A DNA stretch of 64,000 nucleotides from Jackrogersella multiformis (Eukaryota > Ascomycota > Sordariomycetes > Xylariales > Hypoxylaceae), in contig CADCXD010000001.1 in assembly GCA_902806575.1 (NCBI GenBank), forward strand, positions 744,001-808,000. The letters are read 5' to 3'. The translations under genes were made by a program, and so were the position numbers. Below, piece by piece: positions 22,660-33,532 of this stretch; positions within the stretch are counted from its first letter, which is position 1; every line of letters starts with the position of its first letter. The notes beneath the pieces are model-generated. The model did no database searches. It had not been told where the DNA came from and saw nothing but the letters and a program-made list of their open reading frames with translations.

Positions 22660-24123
22660 ATGTTGTCAATCGCAAGATTCCTTCGGCCGGCCATACGGCG
22701 AGGTCCTGGTGTAGTAGCATCTAGAGCTTCGTTGTCGTCACGATGTTGTAGGAGACCAGTGCAGAACTTCAATACGCAGCAGTGAGTTTCGCTACCAAAC
22801 TCCCGCCCCGGACGGTTTGTATTAATATCCCGGGTCTACAGAGTAAGACCATTATCCGCCACGGCCCGCCGCATGACTGATATCACAGACATCCCACCTA
22901 CGCCCATAACGCACCTATCCCAAACCGAGGCCGCCATGCAAGAGACGGTCTCCAAGTTCGCCAATGATATGATCTTACCCAAGGTCCGCGACATGGATGA
23001 GGCTGAGAACATGGACCCTGAGCTGGTAGAGCAGCTGTTCGAGCAAGGTTTAATGGGGATAGAGATTCCCGAGGAGTTTGGCGGCGCCGGCATGAACTTT
23101 ACGGCCGCCATCATAGGAATCGAGGAACTAGCGCGCGTCGACCCCAGCGTGAGCGTCATGGTCGACGTCCACAACACCCTAGTCAACACCGCCATCCTCA
23201 AGTGGGGCAGCCCCGACATCAAGAAGCGCTTCCTCCCTCGTCTCGCCACCAACACCGTCGGCAGCTTCTGCCTGAGCGAGCCGGCCTCGGGGTCCGACGC
23301 CTTCGCGCTCACCACCCGAGCGGTCCAGACCGCGGACGGGTACAAGATCTCCGGCAGCAAGATGTGGATCACGAACTCGATGGAGGCCAACTTCTTCATC
23401 GTCTTCGCGAACCTGGACCCCAGCAAGGCGCACCGGGGTATCACCGCCTTCATCGTCGAGAAGGGCGCCAAGGGCTTCTCCGTCGCCAAGAAGGAGAAGA
23501 AGCTCGGCATCAAGGCTAGCAGCACGTGCACGCTCAACTTCGACGACGTCGAGGTGCCCAAGGAGAACCTGCTCGGCCGCGAGGGCGAGGGGTACAAGTA
23601 CGCCATCGGGCTCCTGAACGAGGGCCGCATCGGCATCGCCGCGCAGATGACGGGCCTCGCGCTCGGCGCGTGGGAGAACGCCGCCAAGTACGTGTGGAAC
23701 GACCGCAGGCAGTTCGGCAAGCTGGTGGGCGAGTTCCAGGGCATGCAGCACCAGATGGCGCAGTCGTACACGGAAATAGCCGCCGCGCGCGCCCTTGTGT
23801 ACAACGCCGCCCGCAAGAAGGAGGCCGGCGAGGACTTCGTCAGGGACGCCGCCATGGCCAAGCTGTTCGCCTCCCAGGTCGCCGGCCGCGTCAGCGGCCT
23901 CGCCGTCGAGTGGATGGGCGGCATGGGGTTCGTGCGCGAGGGCCTCGCCGAGAAGTACTGGCGCGACAGCAAGATCGGCGCTATCTACGAGGGCACCAGC
24001 AATATCCAGTAAGCCGATCCGTCCCGCCGGAAAGTGTATCGGGAAAGTGAAAAGTGATGCTAATTCCGAAACTCTAGGTTGAATACGATCGCCAAGCTGC
24101 TCCAGAAGGAGTATACCACGTAA
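22660..24123 (+). CDS. acyl-CoA dehydrogenase, mitochondrial short/branched-chain type
   Basis: FAD enzyme of mitochondrial fatty acid or branched-chain amino acid oxidation; it makes trans-2-enoyl-CoA and passes electrons to ETF. Exons 22660-22781, 22842-24008, 24078-24123; 444 residues. Residues 1-55 form an Arg-rich presequence (two RR clusters, Ser-rich). N-terminal helical domain from about 65; FAD and substrate signatures CLSEPASGSDA and KMWITNS in the middle domain; RRQFGK; and the C-terminal IYEGTSNIQLNTIAK with the catalytic Glu in YEGT, the position used by short- and medium-chain and short/branched-chain enzymes. Intron 2 splits this last block, so the final exon is needed. The second exon is GC-rich, which leaves a long antisense open frame of no significance. 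Chain-length specificity is inferred. Confidence 0.95.
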
Positions 24124-26843
24124 AAAGTAAAATAGACAACTAAGATGGTAGATATATATTTATCCGGGTTTGAAATGTGCATAGCCATGTCAATGGTGTT
24201 AAGATCTAAGCTGTGGGCAAGGTTTATACCCGCCTGTGTCTCGCCGAGTAAGGTACCTCGAGATACGGGGTTCGCTGGTGATATTCGGAGTCGGGAATAG
24301 ATGGACATTCGATCGAAGCTATGACTGGATGTTCCAATGTAGTGGTACACTAGCATAGCGAAAATATACTTACACATTCAAAGATGTTTACTACTTGAAA
24401 CTAGCTAAGTCGTGTTGATGTCTATTTGAGAGCAACTTGGTAAGTAGATCTTTAAACAGACTATCTTGAATGATACGTTCTTTGGATTCAAGGGGGTCGA
24501 TGATGACTGAAAAGGAGAGGGAAATCAAAAGGAGAATGGCAAAGAAGTATAGAAGTATTTTCTAACCTACCGTTTGAGGATATTCATGCTTGTTTCTTTA
24601 GAATTGCTTAACCTACAAAAGACTTGCAAGGACTGTAAGTCTTCACCCTCTTGTCGACTTTCTTATTAATCATGACCTATTAATATATATAATGACAGAC
24701 TATTGGGTTCAAGGGTAACAAGGGTGAGCATAATATATCACTATAAAGTTCTTAACTTAAATAGGAGGTCGATTTTGTCTAGCTTTACGGTGGCGAGAGA
24801 AAAGGGGGGTTTAAACCTCGCCTGATGCGTAACTTATAATTAATACGAGTAAAGTAAGACTTAACCTAAAGGCTTGGTTGGAAGCTTGTGGCCGTGGAAT
24901 ATTTAGGTTAATTACAGCCTTATAATAACCTTATATATAATTTACAGTGACAAACGAGTCTCCTCAACTGCCTGTTATTTTAACAATCCATACCTTATTT
25001 TTTTATTTTGTTGATGCAGAATAGGGTCGGGGGTGAAACATTGTTAATAAGTGATATACATTTTGGTATATGGTCGGCTTGTGTATTCCTACCAGTTGTA
25101 CATAATTACCGGTGGCAGGCACTTAGATTGCGAAGTTAAGTCTATATTTACATCCTGTTGTTTGCTGTATATCTTCAGGTAGGCAATAACTTACCTATCT
25201 CGTATGCCGTCTTCTGCTTGAAATTCCCATGGCATTATCCTCTTTAGTTTTCTTACCTTTTCGTTTTTGACACATTCCAATTTCCAGTAATTACAAGCAC
25301 GAGTACCTAGGTATTGAAATACTTTGTTATTTTGCTCGATAAGTCTTGACTCTCACGAGGAATAATCGAGAAGGTGCATCAGTTAGGAAATTGCCGTAAA
25401 ATATTCATTGGTTCGGATTTCTAGTCCTATTCTTAACTCGATTATAAAGCTGAAACTCTTCCCGGTCCTGACTCTTGTTGTATGTATAACACACTTTTGC
25501 GCTTAGAAGAGGACCTAGCCGTGTGACAAATGAGAATATTCTTATATTTATAATTAGGCATTTTATCAGAATAAACAAATAGACCACTAATATCGAGCTC
25601 TTTGTTTGGTAGGAGAGTACCAGGAAAGGATGTAAGGACCTGCGAACTTACGTGCTAATTGATAACTCGTCAGTGTTGCTGTCCCTTCTAGCTGCATATA
25701 TTTCCGGGCAACCATCCCATTCTCTTGTTGTTATCCTCAGGATATCGAGCTACTTGTCAAATGACCACTCCGTCAAAACCCTCCCCATCCTTGTACGGCA
25801 CATGTAAGAGTTGGGGTTTCAGCTGCGTACTCACGCCCTATGTCGACACCAAAGCTAACTTTTCATCAGCCACCAAAACAAACCTAGCCCAGCCTAGTGA
25901 CCCAGACGGATATGCAGTAAGCTATCCGCTATGGGGACAAGAAGCCAGGTCCTGCAGTTGTAATAGTAGGTACCTAGGTAGTCACAGGACGGGATCATAG
26001 ACCGGCCCCGTTTTATTAACCTAGCTCCGGTGGATACGCCTAAGAAGCATGTGAAGTCTGGGAGGCAGAAACACGCTAGCTATCCGACAGACCGTCTACC
26101 GATCTCGGGTAGAACTCCACCGTACGTGACTAAGTTGGCCGAAGTGACAATTCCCGTAACGGGGCTGATTCGGCAACTCTTATAAGCGCGGTCTACACTA
26201 GACTACAGTTTTTTCTTAGCGAACAATGGCGAGGAAGTAAAGCGGAATTATTGCCGAAGAGTCATTCACTTAGGTTATTAAACACTCTGTACCTAGGTAG
26301 TCTTGGATCTCTCGGGTCGGGTGTACCTAAACATACACTACACGCTCTTCGTGTGGGAGATGTGGGGAAAAGGGGGTGGGTTAAGACAGCAACATTATTA
26401 CTTAATAGTCTTTCAATTTTTCCCATTGCAGAGATCCATTAGAAAGGCACCAATATACGTTGAAGAAGTGAAATAATAATCATTAGGTATGTAGAATTTC
26501 GAATCCCGAATCCATAAATGCGTGTTGAACATTAAACCATGCCCTGCCGTGCGGTATTTCCCAACCTAAAACCCCAAGACATTGAAATCATGAACCCAAC
26601 CTAGGGGTAAATAAAGACGACTCGCCACGTAGTGTATATAATACAGTTAGTTATATACCAACATGAACGTTCCCATCTGGAGACATATACCGCCTCCAAC
26701 CCTAAACGCCGCGCTTGCCAAATAAGCAGTGCCCAAAGATCGTGGTATCAAAATCCCGTATAAAATGCCTTCCAAGGGAGAGAACCTGCACCGAATAGAA
26801 AAGAAAACCACACAATTTGCTACCGAACCACAATCCGCTCTGC
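24124..26843. other. 2.7 kb gene-poor, partly A/T-rich convergent region
   Basis: Between converging ACAD and arrestin genes. From about 24400 to 25600 the DNA is strongly A/T-rich, with many TAAT/TATA words and no frame of coding quality; a decayed (possibly RIP-mutated) insertion is one explanation but no element could be recognised. A 91-codon frame at 25725-26000 lacks any motif. Confidence 0.4.
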
Positions 26844-28331
26844 CTAGTGAGCAGCCAGCGTCCGTCTATAGTGATCCAGGTCCGCATAGCCCGGCAGCGC
26901 CTCGTTCCGGTGGAAGTTGATCGCGGGAATGCTCATGGTGCGCGGACGCAGATATTCGTCCATGTCTGCCTGCTCCACCTCCTCGAAGCTCGGGGGCAGC
27001 TCCGGGTTGGTGCGGAGAGACCCCGCAAAACTGACGCCGATCTGCAGCGGCACGCCGAGCGTCACGCGTGCGCTGGCTCCGCCGGAGACGAGCGTGACCG
27101 TCAACCACAAAACATATACACGCGATATTATGCACGAATGGAAGGTCGGTACGAATGTCTTCTTTTGTGTGGGCAGCTGGATTGATACCTGTAGCCTGGT
27201 CGTGTGGTAGGCTATAGACGGCAACGACCCCTTTGCCTTATTCTTAGGGTTTGGTTTGGGAATTTGGTCCGAGTCCGACGAGAGACCATCGCTACCGTAC
27301 CCCGAGTCCCGTCTTTCCTGCGCCGTTTGGTGCCGGCTCCACCTGACCTCCCCTATGTTTTTAGTAGGTACCGATATCGTCGTCGAATATGAACCGCGGC
27401 CTTCAGAACCGAATGCCCGGTGCCAGTCCTTGAGGTTGGGGTAATGGTTAATGGCACCGGCGCTGAAGTAGGTAACTGCTGTGACTTTCGACGTGATCCC
27501 AGTCACCTTCGGCGGGTGCACGTCGCTAGACGCTGGTAAAAATTGGAGGTCGAGTGGTACCGTGGTTGGCGCGATCGTCATTCCATCGGGGCTCATCATG
27601 GCTGCGCTGGGCTGCGTGGCTACGATGGTCACCTTCCCTGACTTGGGAGATATGATTGTCTTCCGTAGGTTCTTGCTTTTCGACATGGTGTATAGATCGT
27701 CGTGCTTAGTAATGTTTAAAGGGGCGTCTTCGGGGACGGCGGGCAATACTTTGATCTGTTTGGTGGCTTCCATTACTCTCACGCTCTGCCCTTCGTCTAC
27801 CTCTTCCTTATACACACGCGCCTTGATCAGGTACTCAACGCGGCTCATATTAGGTGCGAAGTCATCCTTCTCCCAAGAACCAACAGTAGGCGGTAGCCGT
27901 ACGTGATGCTCCTGAACAGAACTGTTTGCAACGCGATGGTTGCACGCGTTGAGAGTGAGAGTGCTGGGAATAATGAAGGTAAATGGTACCGTATAAGTCA
28001 TGCCCGCCTCAAAAATGCGCGGAACTGGGTAAGAGGATCCCGGGATAGGCATGACGAGCTTTAAGAACGTATGGGAGGTTGCCTGTGGGATGCTGGCAGC
28101 ATCCATATGGGTCTTGCTAGTTCCAAGGAGCACAACATGGATTGTGTCGAACCGTACATCGGTCTGAGATTTGATAGTAACATATCCTGATACTTCTGAC
28201 CCGGTGGTGTATAATTTAGATTGATAGTAGTTGTTGATATGGATGCTCATGCTGGGTCTAGAAATGATAGATAGCTTGCGAGCATAACCACCTGCCGCTT
28301 TGCTATACTCTGAAGAAGCGGCAGATGACAT
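26844..28331 (-). CDS. alpha-arrestin-like protein
   Basis: Fungal arrestin-fold adaptor, a class that brings Rsp5-type ubiquitin ligases to plasma-membrane transporters and pH sensors. Intronless from ATG 28331; 495 residues. The N-terminal arrestin lobe covers about residues 25-190 (SGYVTIKSQTDVRFDTIHVVLLGTSKT; GMTYTVPFTFIIPSTLTLNACNH; VEYLIKARVYKEE). A central Ser-rich linker (about 320-365) precedes the C-terminal lobe with TFVPTFHSCIISRVYVLWLTVTL and VTLGVPLQIGVSF. Near the C-terminus PPSFEEVEQ resembles the PPxY ligase-docking motif, with Phe for Tyr. The open frame extends about 50 codons upstream of this ATG but from a TTG, so 28331 is the better start. The cargo is unknown. Confidence 0.85.
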   Translation of the reverse strand: MSSAASSEYSKAAGGYARKLSIISRPSMSIHINNYYQSKLYTTGSEVSGYVTIKSQTDVRFDTIHVVLLGTSKTHMDAASIPQATSHTFLKLVMPIPGSSYPVPRIFEAGMTYTVPFTFIIPSTLTLNACNHRVANSSVQEHHVRLPPTVGSWEKDDFAPNMSRVEYLIKARVYKEEVDEGQSVRVMEATKQIKVLPAVPEDAPLNITKHDDLYTMSKSKNLRKTIISPKSGKVTIVATQPSAAMMSPDGMTIAPTTVPLDLQFLPASSDVHPPKVTGITSKVTAVTYFSAGAINHYPNLKDWHRAFGSEGRGSYSTTISVPTKNIGEVRWSRHQTAQERRDSGYGSDGLSSDSDQIPKPNPKNKAKGSLPSIAYHTTRLQVSIQLPTQKKTFVPTFHSCIISRVYVLWLTVTLVSGGASARVTLGVPLQIGVSFAGSLRTNPELPPSFEEVEQADMDEYLRPRTMSIPAINFHRNEALPGYADLDHYRRTLAAH

Positions 28332-29281
28332 TTTGATGTTAGGCCCTGAGCTCGTCGACTCGAAGTTCGAGGTGGAGGATCTGTAATTTAACAGTATTTT
28401 CAAGTCCAGCTGACGCTTCCAGGTTTCGATGCCAATTTGCGGGGTTAGGCGGAAATAGGGGGATGGGGACTTGGCTCGCAAGTGTTGTGTAGATAACTGG
28501 CCGTGCTATCCACGACAAGACAATAGTAATAGGATGATAATAGGATGAGATAACACTAGATATGACCTCGACGTCAAGTTTCAAAATGTGAGGGTTCGTG
28601 TTAATCGTGATGACACGGGTACAACTTGATGATACTAATCAATTTTCTGTAGTAACCAATATATAGAGTCGATGATGGAAACCAAACTACTTATAAGTAA
28701 ATATAATTTATAGATCGAGAAAACAAATAATCCACAATTTCGATATATATTCAATCGAACGCTAGTAATTGAGTCATCTTGAAGAAAGGTAAGGGTTTTT
28801 TTCCTCGTGTGGGTTGGGACTTGGGTGTATGTATGTATTAGTAAGATAGTTGTGACAAGAAGAACTCCGTTCTGACGTAAGGAGTATTGGGACCGTTCCG
28901 CCCTTCGCCCTTCATGTCTTTTGATGGATGTAGAACCTGGTGGTCTGACATGGGAGCGGATCTGTGTAAGGTAGGGGTCATCGCGCCATTGCGAGAATGC
29001 AATCAACTTGTTAAGTTACCCTTACATTTTTCATTTGGGGTCCGGGGTCCGGGGGCTGAAGGGGGGGCCGTTGACGAAGAACTAAAAACATATTCTGGTT
29101 ACGCTTGACCTCCAAAGGTGACCATTTCGAAGCTTTACCATCAGAGGAAGATATATCCAATTAGTGCACGTAAAAAAGTTGGCAGCCAACAACTAGTGGA
29201 TCTAGGAAGACACTATGGGTCTTGGTGTCTACCTACTACCTAGGACCTAAGAGGTACCTAATCGAATATCTAGATTCCAGG

Positions 29282-29307
29282 TACCTACCTAGGTACCTAG
29301 GTAGGTA
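29282..29307. repeat. 26-bp perfect palindrome (TACCTACCTAGGTACC core)
   Basis: The sequence equals its own reverse complement over 26 bases, centred on GTAC. It belongs to a family of CCTAGG/GGTACC-type palindromes dispersed in spacers of this window. Confidence 0.85.
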
Positions 29308-29634
29308 GTGATGGCGTCCGGGGAGCCTTCGAGAAGTTCGCGCCTTTCGAGTACATGGAGGTCATCAAATTTTAGTACTAGGTAAGCGTGGTCGAATAAT
29401 ATGAGAGGTCCCTTTGTATTCCTTTTAACTGCCACACTTTGATCTCCAGATTATCTGACTTTGGCTACCACGCGGCTCATGGAAGCACCGTTTCTCGCTT
29501 TCCGCTGTGACGAGGACGAGGGTCGGGGATTGTAAACGGAGATGACACGGAGAAAGTTAAAAAAAAAGTTCGCCTTCGCTTCCCGGCACGATCGCCGGTA
29601 GCTCCTGGTTGACTTCATGTGGATCTTAGGTGAC

Positions 29635-29660
29635 AGGCAGGGCAGGCAGGCAGGCAGGGT
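29635..29660. repeat. CAGG/GCAGG simple tandem repeat
   Basis: Successive CAGG units, imperfect; low complexity only. Confidence 0.7.
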
Positions 29661-31220
29661 GGATTCCCCTGGCCCCAATAAATAGGTATTAACAACTTTT
29701 GAAGCTAAATTTGACCGCTCTGCCGCTTTAATTTTTACCGATCCTAGCTGAGATCCACTGTGACTTCTCTTAACGTAATATTTCCATATGAGCAAGAGCT
29801 ATTCATTTGGTACGGCGCGCCCTTCCAATCCATGAATGCCCACCTAGGTACCTACCTTATGTACCTAACTAAGATCATTATTTTGACATGCGCTAGTTGT
29901 CCCTAAAACTTAATCTCTCGACCTATCGCGTCCAACTTTGGGATGTGTCAATTCCTTATTCGGGAAAAATTAACAGTGCTAATATCTCGATCGAGGAGTC
30001 ATCGGCGGAGCATCGTTCGAATAATGTAACATGGTTATTATTACCTCCAACGAAGTTCTGTATGTATTCTAGATCCAATATATCCAATTTTCAAAATTGT
30101 GTAAGAAAAGGTTCTTCATGTTTTATGTAATTGTATCCATATTACTCGTGATATTTATGGAGAGTCTCTCCTAAATAGTATAGGTGGTGGTATGGAACGA
30201 AACCATGATGTGATACTTAGGCTGATGATGTTTTGGTTGTTGTTGGCAACCGAAAGGCGTGTCTACATGTAGTAGTACGCCTGTGAGGCTTACCAACCTG
30301 AGGAATTAGTAATGAATATTAAAGCAGCACTAATAAGGTATTGTAGGTAGGTAGTAGGTAGTCCATAATTCCCGGGCACAGCATCAAAGACTTACCCGTC
30401 TAGAAATAATCTCCACTCCGATCTCGGCTTCCTATTTCACCATTAGCGAGTCCAGCCCTGTAGCCCCTGATGAAGCCAGTCACTGGGCTCTAACGCCTGG
30501 CTAGCCAATCGACCAACCAAGGGCGAAAACGTGGAGATCATCCGTATTTTTATTCTTCCTCTCTTAAGAAAATTACATTCTTACGAGAGTTCATTTCTAT
30601 TATGTACTGGCATATATCGATGGCTTGACAACTGATGTTAGATGGGCGGGTGTTTCTGAATCATCTCGGGTATATCCGCATACAATCCTCCCTTGATACC
30701 TTTTTTTCAGATGTTCGTGATACCACGTGGACTGATTCGATATATATTATGTAATTCTCGAGGTCCAGAACCGTTGACACCATATTGAAACGGGACTCGC
30801 AGATGCAGGAACGGGTTGCAATGCCAGATCTTCTTGGCAACTCGTGTTTCCCGTTTTTTATGAGGTAGTATCCACTACACTACGGCCTCCAACGGCTATC
30901 GTAGGCGACCAGCAAGTGACAGTTCCGCCCTTGACCATTCCGCCCTCCGCGTGGCTAGTGTAGCTATTTAGATAGGGTCTGATAACCTCTGCCGTTAATG
31001 GAAATGTGAAGCGAAAAGCCGGACTAACTCCACCGTAGGGGGTTGAAACCTGAAACTACCGACAAATATAGGTAGATAGTAATAGTACCTGCGAATCCCT
31101 TTACCTTGACTTACGACCCTCATAGTAAGCAAGTGTATTTTATACCCATCAGCTTACGCGTCTAATGCGAGATGCCACACCCTTGTATACCCAACCGATC
31201 TATGCCGCCATATCTAATAA

Positions 31221-32630
31221 CTAATCCCATGAGATATAAAGCATGATCCCACCGCCCAATGCGATGGCCGCAAATTGCACAAGCGTCTTCCGAAGCTCTA
31301 GCATCTTGTTAGGGCCGGTCTCCAGTAATTCAGGGATCACGGCTACAGTCCCGACATATAAGAATGTTCCGGCGGTGAAAGGGAGCAGCAGATCACCATA
31401 TGTCAAGCTAGTACCCCAGATACCCTCAGTCATGCCGATTCCCTTGCCATCCGCGCTGTTTCCTCCACCGAATTCTTGCACAGCGATGCCAATAAGCGTC
31501 CCTAGGAGAGCACCAACAGCCGTGATGAATTGGGCGCCCATCGCAGCCCGTTTCGAGAAACCAGACTGTACGAGCAGAGCGAAATCGCCAACTGAACAGC
31601 GGAGGGTTAGTTTCCCAACTTTCAAGAACGACTGAGGATTAACTACCCACCTTCGTGAGGAATTTCGTGGAAAAACACAGCTACTGTAGTCGTAGCACCA
31701 ATGGTGGGTGACGCATAGAAGGAGGCTGACATAGCAAGCCCATCCGTAATATTATGCGTAAAATCGGCACTATACGCGAAAATGAGTGACCTGGAAAAGA
31801 TAGCCTCACGGGAACCTCGGACTCACATCAAGTTGAGATAACCTCCTAATTTGACGCTAGGGTTGATCTCCTTTTCGCTGTCCTGCTCGGGGACTTTGGA
31901 ATTGCTCGTATCGCCATTCTTCCGCTTTGTGACCTCTCCATTCGAGACTTCCACAGAGGTTGAAGTAGCCTTGGCCTGCGTCGGTGTATCATGAGAGTGG
32001 TTTCCATGGCTATGCTCATGTCCTTCGCCGCCTGTTGCTATTCGCAATCCCTTGTCCATAGCCACAAACGTCATGAAGCCGACCATGATAGCAACACCGA
32101 GGAGCAAATTGCGATTGGGCTCAACAAAGACGAACCGAACATGCTCAGGGCTAACTTCTCCCAAGAAGATCTCGGGTAGTAGATGGAAGAGGGTGTCGCC
32201 AAGCAAACCTCCCACAGCAAATGCCACCATGACGGACAGTGACGAAGGATCGATGTTGGTCGGGCATAGTGCCAAGAGAAAGTTGGGCGGGCCTGAGATG
32301 TAGAGCGTCGCAAGGAGGGCATTCGTGGCGGGGCTGCCAGGAAATAGGACCGCGAAGATCTGTGAGGTCAAGGTCGATGTCTCCGAAGCCCTTGCGAGCT
32401 TCTCGGCATTAAGATCTTGCACAATCGAACATGTCTGGTACTCTAGTATTAGAACGATATCCAAGTGATACGTTCACGAAGAGTGTTACCTGAAGTTTTT
32501 CGTCCAATTCATTCAAGGTTAATGAGGCACGCGACGTGTTCTTGGAGCTATCCCTAGCTGCGACATCGCATACAAAAGCGAGACCTAAAAAGAGTAGTAT
32601 GCTCCAGCAATTCAGCCGTGTTGTCCTCAT
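31221..32630 (-). CDS. ZIP-family metal transporter, KE4/SLC39A7-like
   Basis: Zinc (or other divalent metal) transporter moving metal into the cytosol, probably from ER or Golgi judging by its closeness to the KE4/Yke4 branch. Exons in coding order 32630-32490, 32434-31827, 31769-31651, 31591-31221; 412 residues. A signal peptide (about 1-25) is followed by a short lumenal part. Membrane helices follow, with [19 protein letters not shown] (helix 2, H-x-x-P). A His-rich cytosolic loop ([14 protein letters not shown]) lies between helices 3 and 4. The paired metal-site motifs are [11 protein letters not shown] (helix 4, HNxxDG) and [15 protein letters not shown] (helix 5, HExPHE), the LIV-1 subfamily hallmark. 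Intron 3 interrupts HEIPHE|VGD. Head-to-tail with the transglutaminase-like gene. Confidence 0.95.
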
Positions 32631-33532
32631 AATTGATTTAACAAGACGATGCTCTTTTCATAACGGGTTTGTGATTCGGCTATGCTGGCTATGCTGGCTA
32701 CAACAAAGTCGGGGCTTGATCCTTCATAAGAAAATGTCGTTCGGTGGATGAGGTGAAAGGAAATTTAGCTACCTTAGGTACCTAGGTACATATCTTAGCT
32801 ATTTAGCTACGTACCTACCTAGGTAGGTACGTAACCGGAGTTTTTAATATGCCAAGCCACACCACTTTCCCTTTCCATAGCACTGGGAAGATCTGAAAAT
32901 TCTGAGTGTTACCCCCGAATTCGGCGTATCCACAATTCTTTAAAAGTTACTTGGAAAGTGCATTTTGAATGTATAATACCTTGGTGTTGATTTAAATATT
33001 TACCGAGGTACTTAGGCGGTATAGAAATTACAACCTTAATCAGTCAATTTTTATACTACCCTTTTCAATCCGAAGATTCAGGGCAATGGCCGTGGGTGAG
33101 ACCTCGTCGCCGTCTCAACCCCCGATGACGGCCCACATATAATATCGAGATATACCGGCGATAGCCCCTGAGCCCCGGTGCGTATTCAATTCCATTCATT
33201 GCAATGTCAAGTTATACGTATGCAGTGCCAATGTCATATGTCCGATTTAAACCGTTAGGAATAGCCTTCAAACGGCAAAATAAGCACTCCTAATAACTTA
33301 ACCTAGCTCATCACAACATCGACCAGTTGTCGCTCCGATATATGTCAAATAGGTGCGAATCTCAGTATAACTCTCTCATGAATAATCATCAAACTCCGGT
33401 GCCAGAAGAGGATTAACGACTATACCAATCGTCAAGAAAATGTCAAATTTGAAAGTATCTCTACTATTGCCGGGTATAACACTCATTAACCTCGCCGCTT
33501 GGCTCCAAACCTGATCTAATGTACCTATATTT
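32631..33532. other. 0.9 kb spacer with a 26-bp palindrome
   Basis: Promoter side of the ZIP gene and 3' flank of the transglutaminase-like gene. Apart from CCTAGGTA motifs at 32770-32790 and the palindrome at 32808-32833, I see nothing. Confidence 0.4.
32808..32833. repeat. 26-bp perfect palindrome (TACGTACCTACC arms)
   Basis: Self-complementary over 26 bases, centred on CCTAGG, about 180 bp upstream of the ZIP transporter ATG. Same family as the palindrome at 29282-29307. Confidence 0.85.

Larger units (their letters stand above)
28332..31220. other. 2.9 kb gene-poor region upstream of the arrestin gene
   Basis: No supported gene. It contains G-rich GGGGTCC repeats near 29037-29070, a GCAGG run at 29635-29660 and a 26-bp perfect palindrome at 29282-29307. 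It may include the long arrestin 5' region and non-coding transcripts; nothing is demonstrable. Confidence 0.4.

Noticed and set aside
22836..23972. 378-codon open frame on the minus strand
   Set aside because: Exact antisense of the acyl-CoA dehydrogenase exon; long only because of high GC and codon bias.
25725..26000. 91-codon open frame
   Set aside because: No motif or splice context; A/T-rich spacer with chance open frame.
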